Below are positions 46,859 through 58,799 of a stretch of 64,000 nucleotides of DNA, one piece after another. The translations under genes were made by a program, and so were the position numbers. The notes beneath the pieces were generated by a model that did not search any database, was not told the DNA's origin, and saw nothing but the letters and a program-made list of their open reading frames with translations. The stretch spans positions 32,119,873 through 32,183,872 of the forward strand of contig OX328123.1 of NCBI GenBank assembly GCA_946811695.1, written 5' to 3'. The DNA is from Gonocerus acuteangulatus (Eukaryota > Arthropoda > Insecta > Hemiptera > Coreidae). How positions within the stretch are numbered: the first letter of the stretch is position 1; every line of letters begins with the position of its first letter.

Positions 46859-46966
46859 AACGGAAATAAAAATGAAATCAACTTATTGATTTCACATGTA
46901 CTATTTGTCCGTCGTTGACGAGTGTATAAAAAAAGTTTTAAACCCAGAAAATGTATATAAACATTT
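46859..46966 (+). repeat. About 100-bp direct repeat, copy 1 (copy 2 at 49468-49564)
   Basis: GGAAATAAAAATGAAATCAA through TTTGTCCGTCGTTGACGAGT to AACCCAGAAAATGTAT, near identical at both places. Copy 2 sits between two copies of TAACTAGTGGCGTCA. Confidence 0.8.
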
Positions 46967-47253
46967 TTTTGATTAGGCATTGGTAAGTAAAAGTCAATCT
47001 TGAAGGAGCTGCCTCATCCCAGTCCTTTCCTTAAAGTTTTTATCCCTAGAGACATTTCGACACCTTGGAATAAAACAAATATAGGTAAATCGATAAGCGG
47101 GTCTAATTTTGAAAAGAGGCCATAGTTACCAGAAATGCGTCAATAAAAAAGTATAGAATGATATATAAAAAAAAAAAAAATTAAATTTATTCATTATAAG
47201 GCCTTTACAAAGAGGAAGTTTATATAATAGGTCAATTTACAATATCTAATATA

Positions 47254-48101
47254 TAAAATTCTCGTGTCACAGATTTAGTGTTCATACTGTTCCGAAACGG
47301 CTTAACCGATTTTGATGAAATTTAATATGTATATTCAGTAGGTCTGAGAATAGGTTTATAACTAATTTTTATACCCCTAAGTGTAAAAGGTGGCTCACCC
47401 GAAAAAATATTTTTTTCATTTTTTCGTCAACGTTTTTTTATTATAATGTGGCATTATAAAATACATATGACCCTAAATTTCACTGTTCTAGAAACAAAAC
47501 TCTATTTTTAATAGTGATATTAGTACTTTTTTAATTATAAAATTTTGTTTTATTTAACGCTAGCTGATACCCAATATGCCATGCTATACCTATTGTCTGC
47601 ATCTAGAAAAGCAAAAATAAATTAGAAACCAAATAAATAATATTAAAATATAATAAGGCAAATCTGTAACTGTTTGGATTCACAGTTTCGAACACATGAC
47701 CTCCGAACTGTCTGTCCAAGACGATTTTGACCTAGCCTATGAAATTCCCCGGATCAAAAACTACCCGTGTGCCACGTTTCGTCAAAATCAGTCAGTGTGG
47801 ATTTTTATAAGAAACAAACATACAGACAGACAGCTGATAGACGATTTTGACCTAGCCTATGACTCTCCCCGTGTCAAGACCTACCTGTGTGCCAAGTTAG
47901 GTCAAAATGTGTGAATTTGTTTAAGGAACAAACATACAGACAGATCGCTGATAGAAGATTTTGACCTGGCATATGACTCTTCCCGTATCAAGACCTTCCT
48001 GTGTGCCAAGTTATGTCAAAATCGGTCAAACGGTGTGGATTTGTATAAGGAACAAATAGACACGCAGACAGGAAGACCAGAGATTTTTTTTGTATATAGG
48101 T
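47254..48101. mobile_element. Helitron 5' end and adjoining reversed family C copy
   Basis: 47256-47560 starts TCTAATATATAAAATTCTCG with GTGTCAC, then CCGAAACGGCTTAACCGATT and TTCAGTAGGTCTGAGAATAG, the well-known 5' terminus of arthropod Helitrons. 47563-48101 is family C on the minus strand, its 3' end complement CTAGCTGATACCC at 47563. About three internal copies of an about 115-bp unit (GATTTTGACCTAGCCTATGA...GTGTGCCAAGTT). No Rep/helicase ORF. Confidence 0.65.
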
Positions 48102-49467
48102 ATGTTGCTAGGCGCATCGTCAGTGAGCCGGACGATCTATTGAATGAGCGGAAGTTTAGTTAGGTAAAAGCAATGAAGCTTTTAAGAAGAATTTTGTAGG
48201 AATTGTATCTTGGGCCCTAACCTGAATAGTTTTCCTTACTGAGGAATGGGCTAAATTAGAGAGTTGTTCTTTTGCGTTCTGGTTCCAATTTTCTAATGAA
48301 TTGTTCTATTTTCTAGTGAGTTGTTCGAATAATAGAGTGTTCTAATTGTGTTGTTTGAATTTCACCAGCCAGCGGGAAAACGACCATTAAACAAGCCTAT
48401 TGATAAGTATTTATAACCGTTCATGTGAGTGTACTGTTTTGATGACTAATAAGTCAATATTAAGTTTGATAATCTGATGATTCACTTATCGTTATGTGGA
48501 GTCATTGTTTCGCATTGAGGAAATCCTTTCACAAAATAAACACATCCCAGCAACTCCTCAATGTTATACCAATAAATATTCTATTCGAATATTCTATCCC
48601 GTACACTGTTATGAACCAATCCGTTTCACGAAATCATTCTGCTTCAAACATTATAGGTACCTAATCCACCCTTAATTAAATTCATGTCTCTCTGAGAGTA
48701 GAGCGAAATGTAACCTATTTGCCCGGCCATGTCTAATCCCCTGTTTCATCTACCTTAGTGATTCCCATTAGTGCTTGTATTGGACAAGAAGCGTTCAGTG
48801 CGTTGTTTCTATGAACTAAGTTGTCAATAAACAATTATAAACCAAAGGTCGTAGAAACACTGATTTTTCAGGGTGTTGCTCAGGGCCACCCCAGTAGTGT
48901 GTACCCAATTTATCAGCTTGGAGACACCTGTGATAACTGCGTACCATTCGAAAAACCTTGAAAATTTCGGACTTTTGTTTTTTTATTTTTTCTTATAACT
49001 CCTAAACCGTGCATCCTGCAACAATTAGCACTGTTTGCTCTTAAAAAGTGTATACAATTTTCAAACTTTTGGCGCATTTACGAACTCTTTTGGTTGAATA
49101 AAACCCGAGACACAGCTCTTGAAAATTTGGGTACTTTCCCCCCAAAATTTAACTATCAGGCGGGTTTGGAGGGATATATAGGCGAAATACTCATCACACA
49201 AAATATCCGTGGGAATGAAAGTTATAGTAAAATTAATTAGCTTTACTTTAAGCGCAACTTGAACCCTATAGGCCCAGGGGGAGTCTAGGTATTTTTAAAA
49301 ACCAAACAACGTATTTTTTGGACTGGCTAAGCCTGGTGAATAAGCGAATCATTAAAGTATGCTTCAAAAAAATATTCCAAGTTTTAAAACTTTTTGAGTG
49401 GATTAGGAGGTGGAAACGGAAGATTGGGTAACTAGTGGCGTCAGACCCCCAGTGATAAAAATTAATC
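48102..49467. other. Unassigned stretch
   Basis: No repeat family or domain recognised. Presumed RhoGEF intron or intergenic DNA. Confidence 0.4.
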
Positions 49468-49564
49468 GGAAATAAAAATGAAATCAACTTATTGATTTGA
49501 CATGTACGATTTGTCCGTCGTTGACGAGTGTATAAAACCGTTTGAAACCCAGAAAATGTATGTA
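49468..49564 (+). repeat. About 100-bp direct repeat, copy 2
   Basis: Same sequence as 46859-46966 with few changes. It is flanked by AACTAGTGGCGTCAG on the left (about 49430) and TAACTAGTGGCGTCAC on the right (about 49562). Confidence 0.8.
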
Positions 49565-50039
49565 ACTAGTGGCGTCACATCCCCAGTGACCCATATTTTA
49601 AATTGATTTATTTGGGTAATGTAATTTAAAAAAATAATTATTTATTGTGAGTTCCGAGGCGATGAACTCATTAAAACGACAGAATCAAAGGCAGTTAGTT
49701 TTGGTCAGATGTACGATTTTTGGTCAGTTTGTCCTAAAAATATGAAAACTAACAGAAATCATCAAACAAAATCATTATATAGAATAAAAACAAAAAGGAA
49801 ATAAAAATATTTGCATAAAAAATTCCTAGTTATATTTTTGAATAAAAGTTTTCATGTTTTAAACGTGTTAGGAGTGGACTACCTTCCGTCAGTAGGCCAT
49901 GTAAGTCGTAAGGAATGGTTAGTTTGCTACGTTGTCTCAAGTCAGTTAGTATATGTTATACAAATAATTATAAAAAAACGTTGAGGTTGCTGGCAGAGAA
50001 GGAAGATCTTGAGGTAAATGAAAAACGTCCTGTTCCTTC

Positions 50040-51219
50040 ACAAAAGTTTATTTTATTTTTTTTTCCACGCTAGCGCTTTCGGCAGCTCCTGCCACCATCC
50101 TCAGAGCTGTGACAAAATTAATACAATAAAACAGTTTTTGTTGCATAATGGTAATCATCTTAATATTAAAATCCTAAACCTACACGTAAAATAATAAATA
50201 AATAATCACAATAATTTTGGTTCGTCAACACAAAGATTAAAAACAATACAATGCAAACAAAAACAAAACAAAAGTCATAAGTAATAAAATGAAATGTCTA
50301 AAGTTGAGGAGAGAGACTCACCTATAATGAGTTCAGCTTCACTGCTGAGGGCTGACTGAAGGGAAGCAGGGAGAGAGCCTGCACAGAGACATGACTCAAC
50401 ATATCAGTTTGATACGTGTCTGTCCTTTTATTTAAATTACACGAGCTCAGGATCTTATCTATACGTATCTCTATGCTTTCTAGGACGTTCATCTGCGCAG
50501 ACTTCTTCCGGCAATGTAAAATATATAGTGAATGGTCAGCCTCGCTGTGTCCCGCTGCGAGACAGTGTTGACGAAATTCTGAATCCGACCTGGTTTTATG
50601 TTCTCTAGCTCTTATTTTGATTTTCCTGCCAGTTTGCCCTACGTACGATCCAGAACAGAGGCCACATACGATTTTATAGACACCACTCTTATTCCCCGTG
50701 TCTATCTTATCCTTGACGTCACAGAGAGCATTAGCCAGTGAGGGAGCATTTTTAAAGGCCACCTTAACATTAACTTTACTTAAAATGGAGGCTACTTTTT
50801 CCGAGACTTGGCCTAAATATGGTAAGGTGAACCATCTAACCTCAGATACGTCGGGTTTCAGAAAATTGGGAAAAGCTGCCTTAAGGGCATGTTTTTCTTT
50901 TCTTCTCCTGTAAATACCATCAATCATGAGAGAATCATATCCGTTCTTCTCCGCAACATGCTTTATATGGAGAAGCTCACGGTGATGATTACCCTCCGAC
51001 ATAGGTACTGACAAGAGTCGATCAATATAATAAATAAAAGGCAACATTTTAACTCTCGGGTGTTGAAAAGAACTCCTATCTATTGCTGTATCGGTGGTAG
51101 TAGACTTTCGAAAAATCGAAAATTCCAAACCAACCTCCTCTTTTTTATGGATCGTCAAATCTAAATAATTTAATGAACCCCCCTCTTCTATTTCTTTAGT
51201 AAATTTTATATTCTTGACG
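50040..51219 (-). mobile_element. 5'-truncated Penelope-like retroelement
   Basis: Contains the C-terminal ORF described below and a 3' flank with CTAGCGCTTTCGGCAGCTCC and CACCATCCTCAGAGC (plus strand), the kind of terminal-repeat phrase known from Penelope-like elements. The 5' truncation point coincides with the start of a 92-bp repeat at 51220. Confidence 0.75.
50322..51219 (-). CDS. Penelope-like RT C-terminus with GIY-YIG endonuclease
   Basis: The frame is open from the truncation point (NIKFTKEIEEGGSLNYLDLT, then FSIFRKSTTTDTAIDRSSFQ), about 295 codons to a TAG. F-x-I-x-R-K-x-T-T-D..HP is the thumb end of the Penelope reverse transcriptase. The second half reads SGVYKIVCGLCSGSYVGQTG, then RKIKIRAREHK: a GIY-YIG nuclease with Val in place of both motif Ile residues (GVY/YVG), followed by the conserved Arg and the Glu of R-E-H. 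The N-terminal RT palm with its Asp pair is absent. No stop or frameshift in what remains, suggesting a fairly recent insertion. Confidence 0.8.
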
Positions 51220-51311
51220 ATACGTTATTTTTGGTACATCCGAAACAAACAATTTTTTTTAGAGTATAAAAGCTATGGAATGCTCCACTAAATGCATTAA
51301 AATAATGTTAC
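51220..51311. repeat. 92-bp perfect direct repeat, copy 1 (copy 2 at 51841-51932)
   Basis: ATACGTTATTTTTGGTACAT to CATTAAAATAATGTTAC, identical in both places. The copies enclose 529 bp. Confidence 0.9.
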
Positions 51312-51589
51312 AAGCTTGCATGACAACGAAGGTTGGTATCACTTCAGGAATACACTTCTATCTAGCGGCGAGTTGTGGAAGCTCGTCCTAGTCTATGCTC
51401 CTTCCGATAGAATACGCTGCGTTCTGAAATATGCTGATTTCCTTTTAATGTGGTTCCTCCCTCTCTCCATAGGTAGGAAACCCGCTTATGAAGTTGTCCT
51501 CATGACGATATCCGGAACTGCCAACTTGAAAAGTTCACGTTTCAGAACCCATGGACCTCAAAAATAACTGTGGTTCAAATTTGTATGTG

Positions 51590-51671
<82 letters not shown>

Positions 51672-51840
51672 TAATTATATTTATTTAATCTTGCAGATGA
51701 CCCAAAATGTATCTAAATTATTTTAAATCTAAGGAGGCTCGGAGTCGTTAAAGCCGTCAGTCATCTTCACACTACTTTATTTGTTAGGCCCGACATGTTT
51801 CGTGCATGTTTCTGCGCCTCTTGGGGGCACTTCTACAACA
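51312..51840. mobile_element. 529-bp insert: family A 3' piece, (TA)n and Penelope-like end
   Basis: 51440-51590 is the reverse family A 3' region (TGGTTCCTCCCTCTCTCCAT; GGTTCAAATTTGTATGTG). 51594-51667 is (TA)n. 51690-51835 shares GATGACCCAAAATGTAT and CATGTTTCGTGCATG with 22600-22740. Confidence 0.6.
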
Positions 51841-51932
51841 ATACGTTATTTTTGGTACATCCGAAACAAACAATTTTTTTTAGAGTATAAAAGCTATGGA
51901 ATGCTCCACTAAATGCATTAAAATAATGTTAC
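51841..51932. repeat. 92-bp perfect direct repeat, copy 2
   Basis: Identical to 51220-51311. Confidence 0.9.
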
Positions 51933-52439
51933 CTAATTAAATGAACGTGCATTAAATGTTAAAATAACGATACCTACATTAAATATCTACTTTTTAAACA
52001 ATTTTTTTTCAGTCCCACCTGTCGGAGTCTCGACGAATCTTCGACCAATGCTCTAGTGATGTTTCCAAACTTTTTTCTCGTTTCGTTTTAAGACCGTGAG
52101 CCACCCTACTCTGAATACAATAGCCTTCTTGGAGACAATGGTGGAGTCAATTACCCAATCATTATGTAAATCCGTGTAGATGATGATGAGCTAAGGGAGG
52201 TTTCGGTGCACTCATAATCCTCATCAGGGGCCAATCCCTAAGGAATATTCATCCCTTGATCTTTAAGAATTGTCATTTAAATAATTATATTGCTCATTCA
52301 AAAGAGACAATAACATCTTTTTTTATGTCTGCTCTAAGGTTCTAGATGGACGGCACACTCTTCACCTCTTGAACGCTACATTCAATACACGGGCGTAGAG
52401 CGGGTCACTGGAAATTCATTCGACCAGCGTTGCCCACCT

Positions 52440-52990
52440 CACGCGGAGCTTCATTCCTTTACTTACAGTGGACGGGCAAACAGAACTATTCAATCAGTCA
52501 TTGCGGCATAAAGGGCAATGAAGCAGTTGACGAGTTGGCTAAAAAGGCCATAGGAGAAGGAATTGAATACCCCAGGATACCTCAGGGTGATGTTCTGAAC
52601 TATGTGAAGCAGACAATTCTAGAAAAGTGGCAACAAACCTGGGACTCTGTAACTGATAATAAATTACGAATTATAAAAAAACAAGTAACACCTTGGTAAA
52701 CATCAATTCGGCCAATTAAAAAAGAAGAACGCATCCTGACTCGCCTTAGGATCGGCCATACAAGATTATCCCACTCATATCTAATGTCCCGAGGCGCCCC
52801 TCCAATTTGTGAAAAATGTAACCAAATCATCACCGTTCACCACCTGTTGATTAATTGTAAAATCTATGAGAAACAAAGAAGAGAAGCCCAGCTATCTGAT
52901 AGAATTGATGAAATATTAGCGGATCATCACAAACAGATCAATAAGCTATTCGAATTTTTAACATCAAGTGAACTAATAAATAATATCTAA
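52440..52990 (+). pseudogene. LINE ORF2 3' part, RNase H tail, one premature stop
   Basis: One frame: SHCGIKGNEAVDELAKKA (last RNase H motif), VLNYVKQTILEKWQQTWDSV, KKQVTPW and a TAA at 52697. It then continues in the same frame with KKEERILTRLRIGHTRLSHS, PPICEKCNQIITVHHLLINC, ending LINNI. It aligns with the ORF at 62673, whose equivalent of the stop is an Ala codon (SDWASS). The upstream RT is missing. The 3' UTR has ATGACCCCATAGTGG and ends in an A run at 53268-53281. Confidence 0.8.
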
Positions 52991-53942
52991 AAATATAAAT
53001 TAAATATAAATACATAATCAAATATGTGACACCATAACAAATATCATAATCTAAATATTTAAATCACCTCAAAAATATCGTAAACAAGGAAACATTAAAA
53101 TTGAAATCATCCGAAATAATAACCTTCAAATAAAATTATAATTCCATTCCCCCACTCTTTCTGGTTAATTTCGCGGAACGCCAATAGAATCAATTAAACA
53201 AATAAACATCTATAATCTTGTGTTTAATGACCCCATAGTGGTTGACGACACATTAAACAAATAAATAAAAAAAAAAAAAACAGAACTATTTTATCCCCCG
53301 TATAAACAATCTTGTTTTCCCCTCATTATAGCAACAATATTATAGTCTAGTGATCTGTAGGTGCACTATTCAATATAATATGTATTTTATTCTGTTAATA
53401 TTTTTTCAATAAAAAAAAAAAAAAAAAAAAAAAAATCCTTTACTTATTAGCGATGCCGGTGAACTTCGGTAACTACTAGAATAACAAGAAGAAGCCCCTA
53501 TTTAGCCCGAGAATTAAGTTTTATGAAAAAACATCGTCTTCATCAGCCTGCACCAGTGCTGGATCAGCTTGGGGGGGGGGAGGTGTCGTTATCAGTCCGC
53601 AATAGAATAGGGCATTGTTCAATCATTTGTTTATTTAACAATCTTTCTAATAATTTTTGTTATTGAATAAGAATTTATTCATTGAATAAGTTATTCATCC
53701 AACGATTTATTTTTTAATCCATGAATAACAGGGTTAGATCATTATTCATTACATTTTTATTGAATACGAATTTATTCAGTCATTCATTGACTGATATTTT
53801 TTAATATTTAACTGATTTTATTTAATGAATACTTTTTTTTTTGTCATTCTTCATTCAATATTTTTATACATTTAAAATAATGTGGTACAATAAACAATAT
53901 CACTTAAATAAATAATTTGTATAAAAAGTATAAAGAACTTAC

Positions 53943-55136
53943 AAGGGGAGTATACAGCGGTGGGGTCACCGATCTGAACCATTTTGTTTCCTGGTAATTC
54001 TACATCGAAAAATAGTCGACACGTATCCGAGCGTTCCGTCCAATGCGCCTTAGGAGCCGAGAAATAAAATAAAATAGGGTGAAAGTGCTTTATTTTTTAC
54101 ATCGAGTTTAGAAAATGATATCGACATGATTGTTTCACCAATTCATTTGTTTTATAAAGTAGATTAAAGGAAAAATATAATCGTATAAACATAATAATAC
54201 GATATAATAATAATATATAAATATAATAGTATAAACAATAATTTATATTTCGTCAAATAAATTCAAAAATATACTTATGTTTTTAAGTAAACTAGTATTA
54301 TACATTTTTTTACACCAAAAATAATAGCAGATTTAAAACCAGCACCCCAAGAAACCCTAATGTGGTGAATATCATTGAAAACACAAAATAATGATTTTTC
54401 CCAGTCTGGAAGAGACTAAAAATTTTTAAGCGAAAAAGTAATGTGACGTTTTGAAATTCAATATCTCTTGAGATAATCCGATTTTTAGGTCATTGAAATC
54501 TTTCAAAAGAAAAACATAAACCCCTTGTCCTTTTTCTAACAATATAAATGAGTATTGTATTATCTCATAAGGTACTTACAAAAAATGTTTCTCAAAATAA
54601 AAATAAAATGTAAACTTTTTTGCATATAACGTCAATCCCACAACACGTAAAAACACCCCGATTGGAGGGAAATGTGTAGGGCCTTTATCGACCCTCCAAG
54701 TTTGGTTTGAATCGGATAAATATTCTTTGAAATATGGCCGGATTTAAAATTTAAGACGGAACGAAATTTAAAATACATTTTATTTTATTTTTATTTTTGT
54801 AATATTCCCAAAATTTGAATTTAGGGGTTTTTCAATGTGATAAAAACGAACCTGGCATCCGTTTTTCAATCGTATATAAATTATTATTTAATGATTACAT
54901 TTTTCCTTTAATCTACTCTAAAAAACAAATGAATTGGTGAAAGAATCATGTCGATCTCATTTTCTACATAATTCGATGTAAAAAATAAAGCACTTTCAAC
55001 CTATTTTATTTTATTTCTCGGCTCCTAAGGCGCATTGGACGAAACGCTCGGGCACATGTTGACTATTTTTTGACGCAGAATCACCAGAAAAAAAAAATGG
55101 TCCAGATCGGTGACCCCACCGCTGTATACTCCCCTT
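53943..55136. mobile_element. Family D element with long terminal inverted repeats
   Basis: Left AAGGGGAGTATACAGCGGTG and right CACCGCTGTATACTCCCCTT. The arms continue for about 140 bp through GGCTCCTAAGGCGCATTGGA and AATAAAGCACTTTCA. Inner arms near 54110-54180 and 54890-54965 also pair (ATGAATTGGTGA-type phrases). About 1.2 kb, with no significant ORF. A remnant of the same family lies at 15484. Confidence 0.75.
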
Positions 55137-55139
55137 CTT

Positions 55140-55408
55140 AGTCATTTTTATTAGAAAAGTTTGTAAAAATATATCACTCGTGTTTAACGAAAAATTTCCG
55201 TCAAATAAATAACTTTCATTCAATAAAAAATTTCATTCAAGACATCATTTTTATTCAATAATAATTTTCATTTAATAATGAATAAAAATAAAAGGTTATG
55301 TTATTCATTGAATTGACTGAATAATGAATGAAAAATTATTCATTATTCAGAATGGAATAACAGATTAATTCATTATTCATTAATCTGAATGATTTTTGCC
55401 CAACACTG
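55140..55408. mobile_element. hAT-type right end hosting family D
   Basis: Arrays of AATAATGAATGAA-type short repeats ending in TTTTTGCCCAACACTG. This resembles the complement of the CAGAGTTGGGCAAAAATTG end at 11737. Matching arrays on the other side of family D (53640-53900) suggest one hAT element split by D. Its left terminus is decayed. Confidence 0.5.
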
Positions 55409-55439
55409 GTCCACACTAGTTGAGAGGTGGTTTCATTAG

Positions 55440-55910
55440 AAAGGGGTTTGCTCTGGATCCAAATTACCAATTTGCCCATATCGGTGGTAATTTCTTGTAA
55501 CGTAATTCGGTATACGTCTTGGGTATCTAAAGAGAAAGAAGTGTTGTAAATATGAACTAATTCGGTTCATTGGGATTTGGGGTTTACTGTATTATGTTCA
55601 AATGAAATTGGCGCCAAACCAGCATTGGTTAAAACTTCTACCACTAGGAGCGCTGAATATGGATGCTGTATCCGGCTGCAGCTGTACATTGAGTCAACTG
55701 TTAATTGCAAATATAAAAGAGCAAAACTATTCATGTTAATAATTCATAAATATACTGGAATACTATGTGCACTACTATTTTTTTGAAAGTGCTTAGTTAC
55801 GCAGCTTTTTTTTTTAAACTTGAGTAGAAACGTTTTTGTTGTATGCATTGTTTTCCCCTTTCTAGTATGAATATTACGTATTTATTGCGTAGCTCTTGCG
55901 CGACGGAAAC
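55440..55910 (-). mobile_element. Decayed family B fragment
   Basis: TTTGCTCTGGATCCAAATTACC unit, ACCACTAGGAGCGCTGAATA and the 5' end complement GTAGCTCTTGCGCGACGG at 55887-55905. Confidence 0.55.
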
Positions 55911-55946
55911 GCTGGATCAATTTATATAAGTACGTACATATATGTA

Positions 55947-55947
55947 G

Positions 55948-56002
<55 letters not shown>

Positions 56003-56029
56003 TTATATATATATATATATATATATATG

Positions 56030-56090
<61 letters not shown>
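55947..56090. repeat. (TA)n microsatellite
   Basis: About 140 bp of TA with GTATTTAT interruptions, directly against the 3' end of a family B copy. Confidence 0.9.
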
Positions 56091-56093
<3 letters not shown>

Positions 56094-56210
56094 CACTTTC
56101 CTCCGAAGGAAAGTAGCTATTGAGGTTGGACTCATGACGGAATTTTTGAAAAATTTCTTCAAATCTTTATCGATCCTACCTAGTAGACACCGAAAATGAC
56201 CCCCGTTAAA

Positions 56211-56266
<56 letters not shown>

Positions 56267-57321
56267 CTGTTAACACGATAGCGGCCAGAGTTTTTGTTTT
56301 TTCGTCACGAAACTTGGTATATAGCATTCAATTAGCAAACGATTGAACGAGTTCGTTAACCACCAAAGTCGGTCCACCGGAAGGGGGGATTTACCCCGAA
56401 CCCAAAACACTAATTTGGCTATGTCAGCCGTAATATTTGTTATATTTCAACGAAACTTGGTATTCGTAGTGGTAATATAGAGAGAAAAGTGAGATATAAA
56501 AATGAACTAAATCGGTTCATTTGAAGGGGGGGGGGGTTTACTCCGGACCCACAATACCAATTCCCCACTACCAGCCGTGATTTTTGGTATATTTCGACGA
56601 AACTCGGTATTCGTAGTGGTAATCTACAGGTAAATATGTGTTGTAAAAATAAACTAAATCGGTTCATTAGGAGGGGGGGGGGGGGGTTACTCCGGACCCA
56701 CAATACCAATTCGCCACTACCAGGCGTGATTTTTGGTATATTTCGACAAAGCTCTGTATTCGTAGTGGTAATCTACAGGTAATTATGTGTTGTAAAAATA
56801 AACTAAATAGGTTCATTAGAAGGGGGGGTTTACTCCGGACCCAAATTCCTTATATACTCATACCGGTCGTAATTTCTGCTGTATTGTAACGAAACGCGGT
56901 ATACGTCGTGGGTAACTCATGAGAAAGAAGTGTTGTAAAAATGAGCTGAATCGGGCAATCGGAAAGCAGGGGTTTAATTTGTAATATATTTCAATAGAAA
57001 AGCCATCCAGACGTAGGTTCACAAAGCCGCCGCAAGGAGCGCTTTCTACCACTAGAGTGACTGTATCCTGTTTCTCCGTGAGATCAAAATACGATAATAT
57101 GAGGTTTTTTGTATTTATTACGTAGTGTAATAGGTACCATGTGTAAACATAACTCTGGAAGCAAATTAATAATTGATCAGTTACTCATTACAAATTTAAA
57201 AGAGAACTATACATGTTTTTATTTTATTTATGTAGGATATTTTAAGCAAATTGTTCTGGAAAGCAGTCTACACTACCCAAATTCTGAGGAAAGTGCTTAG
57301 TTATGCAGCCCCTGCGTGACG

Positions 57322-57322
<1 letters not shown>
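56091..57322 (-). mobile_element. Family B element, complete reverse copy
   Basis: 3' hairpin TAGCACTTTCCTCCGAAGGAAAGT at the left in two blocks, (TA)n at 56213-56261, four to five tandem units. The 5' end is complement CCTGCGTGACGG at 57311-57322. It gives the uninterrupted reference for the insertion site at 32606/33810. (TA)n continues outside its 5' end (57327-57372). Confidence 0.8.
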
Positions 57323-57378
<56 letters not shown>

Positions 57379-57379
57379 G

Positions 57380-58195
57380 CAAAGAATGCCAATTATAAAA
57401 ATGAGATTAAAAAAGTGGATTCATACAAATGCGTTTTGAGTCCCTTGCGACAACCAGTGGAAAAGGACCGAAAATAAAAATACTGCCTATTGGAATTAAG
57501 AGTTTTAGGTTTGGTTCAGTTTTGTTTTCGCTTTCAGGTTCCAGAAAATACAAACACAAAGTAAACTCAACTGTGGAAACCCGTCATAATACTTCCTATT
57601 GAAGGAATGTGAAAGATATTTGACGTCTGGTAAAATAAATCACATTATCTTGAGACATTTTCTTGGATTATTCAAAAATATCATAATATAGAATTTTATA
57701 TTTAGAGTTTTCGGTTTAGGCTTGTGCAGATTTTCACCGACACAGGAGCCTATAAGTGGGACATTAACAAATAGCTAAACAAAACTATATAAAATTTATC
57801 TATTCCCCAAAAATCTATTATATAAGCTTTTCAAGCTGTGAATTAACTGTTGTAATGTGCAGGCAGTAGTTCACCCGTGTTCGTACTAACAGGAGTTCCT
57901 ATTATGTCCGGATTGGCAGATATCTCTCCATTGTCCAGCATCCTAAACGAACATGGCTATTGTCAGGAATATTACTGAGTAGAATGTGTAATTTCCCAGG
58001 AACAGGAGAGTGTAACGGAAGGATGTGGTGGACATTGCACGAAAGGCGCGTTGCGACACTTCCTAGACGAAAATTGACTGGAGTGGTAGACAGCTTGGTG
58101 CCAGTCAGGACATTATAGGTGACAGCTCTCTTATCCGAACAACGTTATTGCCTATACGCACTTGGAATATCCAGGAAAAAGACCATCCTGCCATA
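57380..58195. other. Unassigned stretch
   Basis: 57840-58180 is closer to balanced base composition, but no frame shows a domain and no repeat family was matched. Confidence 0.4.
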
Positions 58196-58437
58196 GGCGG
58201 ATATAACGGGTGGGGGCTGAGGTGGCCGAAGCCTTCCCAGAAAATTTTATGTCGTCGGTAAAAATGTCTCATAAAAATCAATTAAATAAGATCACTTAGT
58301 TCTGTTTTTTTTTTCTTTTGGGTGTAATAGCGTTTTAGTTGGTCAACTACTCCTAGTTCTAGGTTGTTAGTATTTTACACCCCCACATCCCCCGGTGCTC
58401 CCAGCCCCCCCCGAAATTATTTCCTATATATGCCCTT
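58196..58437. mobile_element. Palindromic MITE, family G, copy 4
   Basis: Left AGGCGGATATAACGGGTGGG, decayed; right CCGAAATTATTTCCTATATA then TGCCC. Interior AATTAAATAAGATCACTTAG. Confidence 0.65.
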
Positions 58438-58439
58438 GC

Positions 58440-58790
58440 ATCCTACTGGAGTTGCAAAGATTGGCATACCTCAGCTTGGTGTTTAGTTATTCGCTTCATT
58501 CTGCAAGAAAATTCCTGGCATATAATAAAAACACAGTTTTTCCCTTTTATATGTGTAATGAACCTCTTATTCAATTATACCAGCACAAAAAAAAAGTGGT
58601 ACCTAAAATTGACCAGATTCACCTACCTACATGTATCAGGTCATCCCGTAATGCCAGTGGGCTGTAGAATGTGTCGATCCAAGTTTTTCTGCTGGCTCTT
58701 CGACTCTTACCATAGGATTCTTACCTACAATAGCCTGCAGGAGTTGGTCGTCAAGCTCTGCTGGTTGACTTGTACGAGGCTCAAAATAGT
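58440..58790 (-). pseudogene. Decayed mariner transposase fragment
   Basis: On the minus strand: LLQAIVGKNPMVRVEEPAEK then LGSTHSTAHWH, which follows the mariner helix-turn-helix pattern L-x-A-hydrophobic-x-E-x-P-x-x-T-x-x-E-L-A-E-x-L-x-x-S-H-x-T-V-x-R-H-L. Downstream, in shifted frames, RFITHIKGKNCVFI may be the following region. There are several frameshifts and no catalytic D residues. Confidence 0.5.
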
Positions 58791-58799
58791 TTAAACTAC

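Noticed and set aside
51220..51932. LTR retrotransposon with 92-bp LTRs
   Set aside because: No gag/pol, primer-binding site or TG..CA ends, and the insert is a patchwork of other repeats.
57533..57600. Candidate next RhoGEF exon after CTTTCAG
   Set aside because: It reads VPENTNTK rather than the expected V-Q-R helix and soon loses the frame.
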